The notes under the pieces: model-generated
Told to the model about the DNA's origin: nothing
Seen by the model: only the letters and a program-made list of their open reading frames with translations
Database searches by the model: none
Shown here: piece by piece, positions 63,829 through 64,000 of the stretch
How the letters are laid out: every line of letters begins with the position of its first letter
Position numbering within the stretch: the first letter of the stretch is position 1
Assembly: GCF_024298965.1 (NCBI RefSeq)
Contig: NZ_CP085193.1
Location: 3,596,001-3,660,000 of the forward strand
DNA from: Streptomyces rapamycinicus NRRL 5491
GTDB lineage: Bacteria > Actinomycetota > Actinomycetes > Streptomycetales > Streptomycetaceae
Length of the DNA: 64,000 bases
Reading direction: 5' to 3'
Made by a program: the position numbers and the translations under genes

Positions 63829-64000
63829 ACCGCACCTCGTTCCGGTCGATCTTCGCGGAGAGCGCCGCGAGCGCGTCGATCCCCAGCACCTCGCAGAACT
63901 GGAGCAGATACGCCAGCACATCCGCGACCTCGTCCTCGACCCGGCCTGCCCTCCCCTCCTCCTCCATCACCCGTGCCGACTGCTCGGGCGTCAGCCACTG
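63806..64000 (-). CDS. MazG-type nucleotide pyrophosphohydrolase, 5' part missing
   Basis: The last 64 residues are seen, entering from the right edge. ARVMEEEGRAGRVEDEVADV is the second part of the MazG/RS21-C6 EExxE-12x-ExxD pattern, and FCEVLGIDALAALSAKIDRN the final helix. The likely role is hydrolysis of non-canonical NTPs. The stop codon falls in a tandem repeat. Confidence 0.8.
   Translation of the reverse strand, partial: QWLTPEQSARVMEEEGRAGRVEDEVADVLAYLLQFCEVLGIDALAALSAKIDRNEVRFPVNGAR

Overview
The window is about 72 % G+C with GTG starts, translationally coupled operons and actinobacterial families (NgcEFG, ROK, DUF397/DUF5753, DUF6099), so it is chromosomal DNA of a Streptomyces. 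From memory, the order amino-acid permease - dxs - xylFGH - ROK regulator - ngcEFG - aconitase - HTH/MurA2 - ornithine carbamoyltransferase - arginine deiminase matches the S. coelicolor SCO6014 to SCO5975 stretch. The window reads as that conserved backbone with accessory blocks inserted.

Layout. 0-3.4 kb: a propeller protein cut by the left edge, a small NYN-like protein and an amino-acid permease. 3.6-14.2 kb: dxs, a xylose-type ABC operon (xylFGH), its ROK regulator, and an ngcEFG amino-sugar ABC operon, all on the minus strand. 14.5-24.6 kb: a small lipoprotein and two secreted GH92 mannosidases facing each other across a decayed patch (19.1-21.0 kb) that holds a truncated DUF5753 regulator, an intact DUF397 gene, a monooxygenase remnant and an internally deleted gene. 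24.6-33.1 kb: a GNAT protein, aconitase, LysR, Uma2, a GntR/DUF1648 pair and an HTH-fused MurA. 33.2-34.2 kb: remnants of an AraC/SDR pair. 34.4-48.4 kb: a plus-strand galactoside operon with secreted GH27, ABC binding protein and two permeases, cytoplasmic GH36, and what looks like a full De Ley-Doudoroff oxidative galactose route (dehydrogenase, mutarotase, lactonase, galactonate dehydratase, kinase, aldolase) with its own FadR-type regulator. 48.4-64 kb: a HATPase, argF/arcB and arcA, a degenerate P-loop protein with a tail-anchored partner, a Crp regulator, a Hen1-Pnkp RNA repair pair, homocysteine methyltransferase with an LLM oxidoreductase and DUF6099, and a MazG-type fragment at the right edge.

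How genes work together. Both ABC systems without an ATPase (ngcEFG and the galactoside importer) probably use the genome's shared MsiK. The two GH92 genes share one 12-bp palindromic operator, so they look like one regulon. The galactoside operon and its first ABC gene carry the same AT-rich promoter element. The first GH92 has Gln where the family's general acid is normally Glu, a substitution known from a mannose-1-phospho-6-mannose hydrolase.

The most unusual signal is structural. Four genes in the right-hand third (the PfkB kinase, arcA, the Crp gene and the MazG-like gene) each run into a 12-26 bp tandem repeat whose first unit contains the stop codon. Other short tandem repeats lie inside kinase, FadR and GH27 coding regions. 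No tRNA, rRNA, CRISPR, prophage, complete insertion sequence or biosynthetic cluster was seen.
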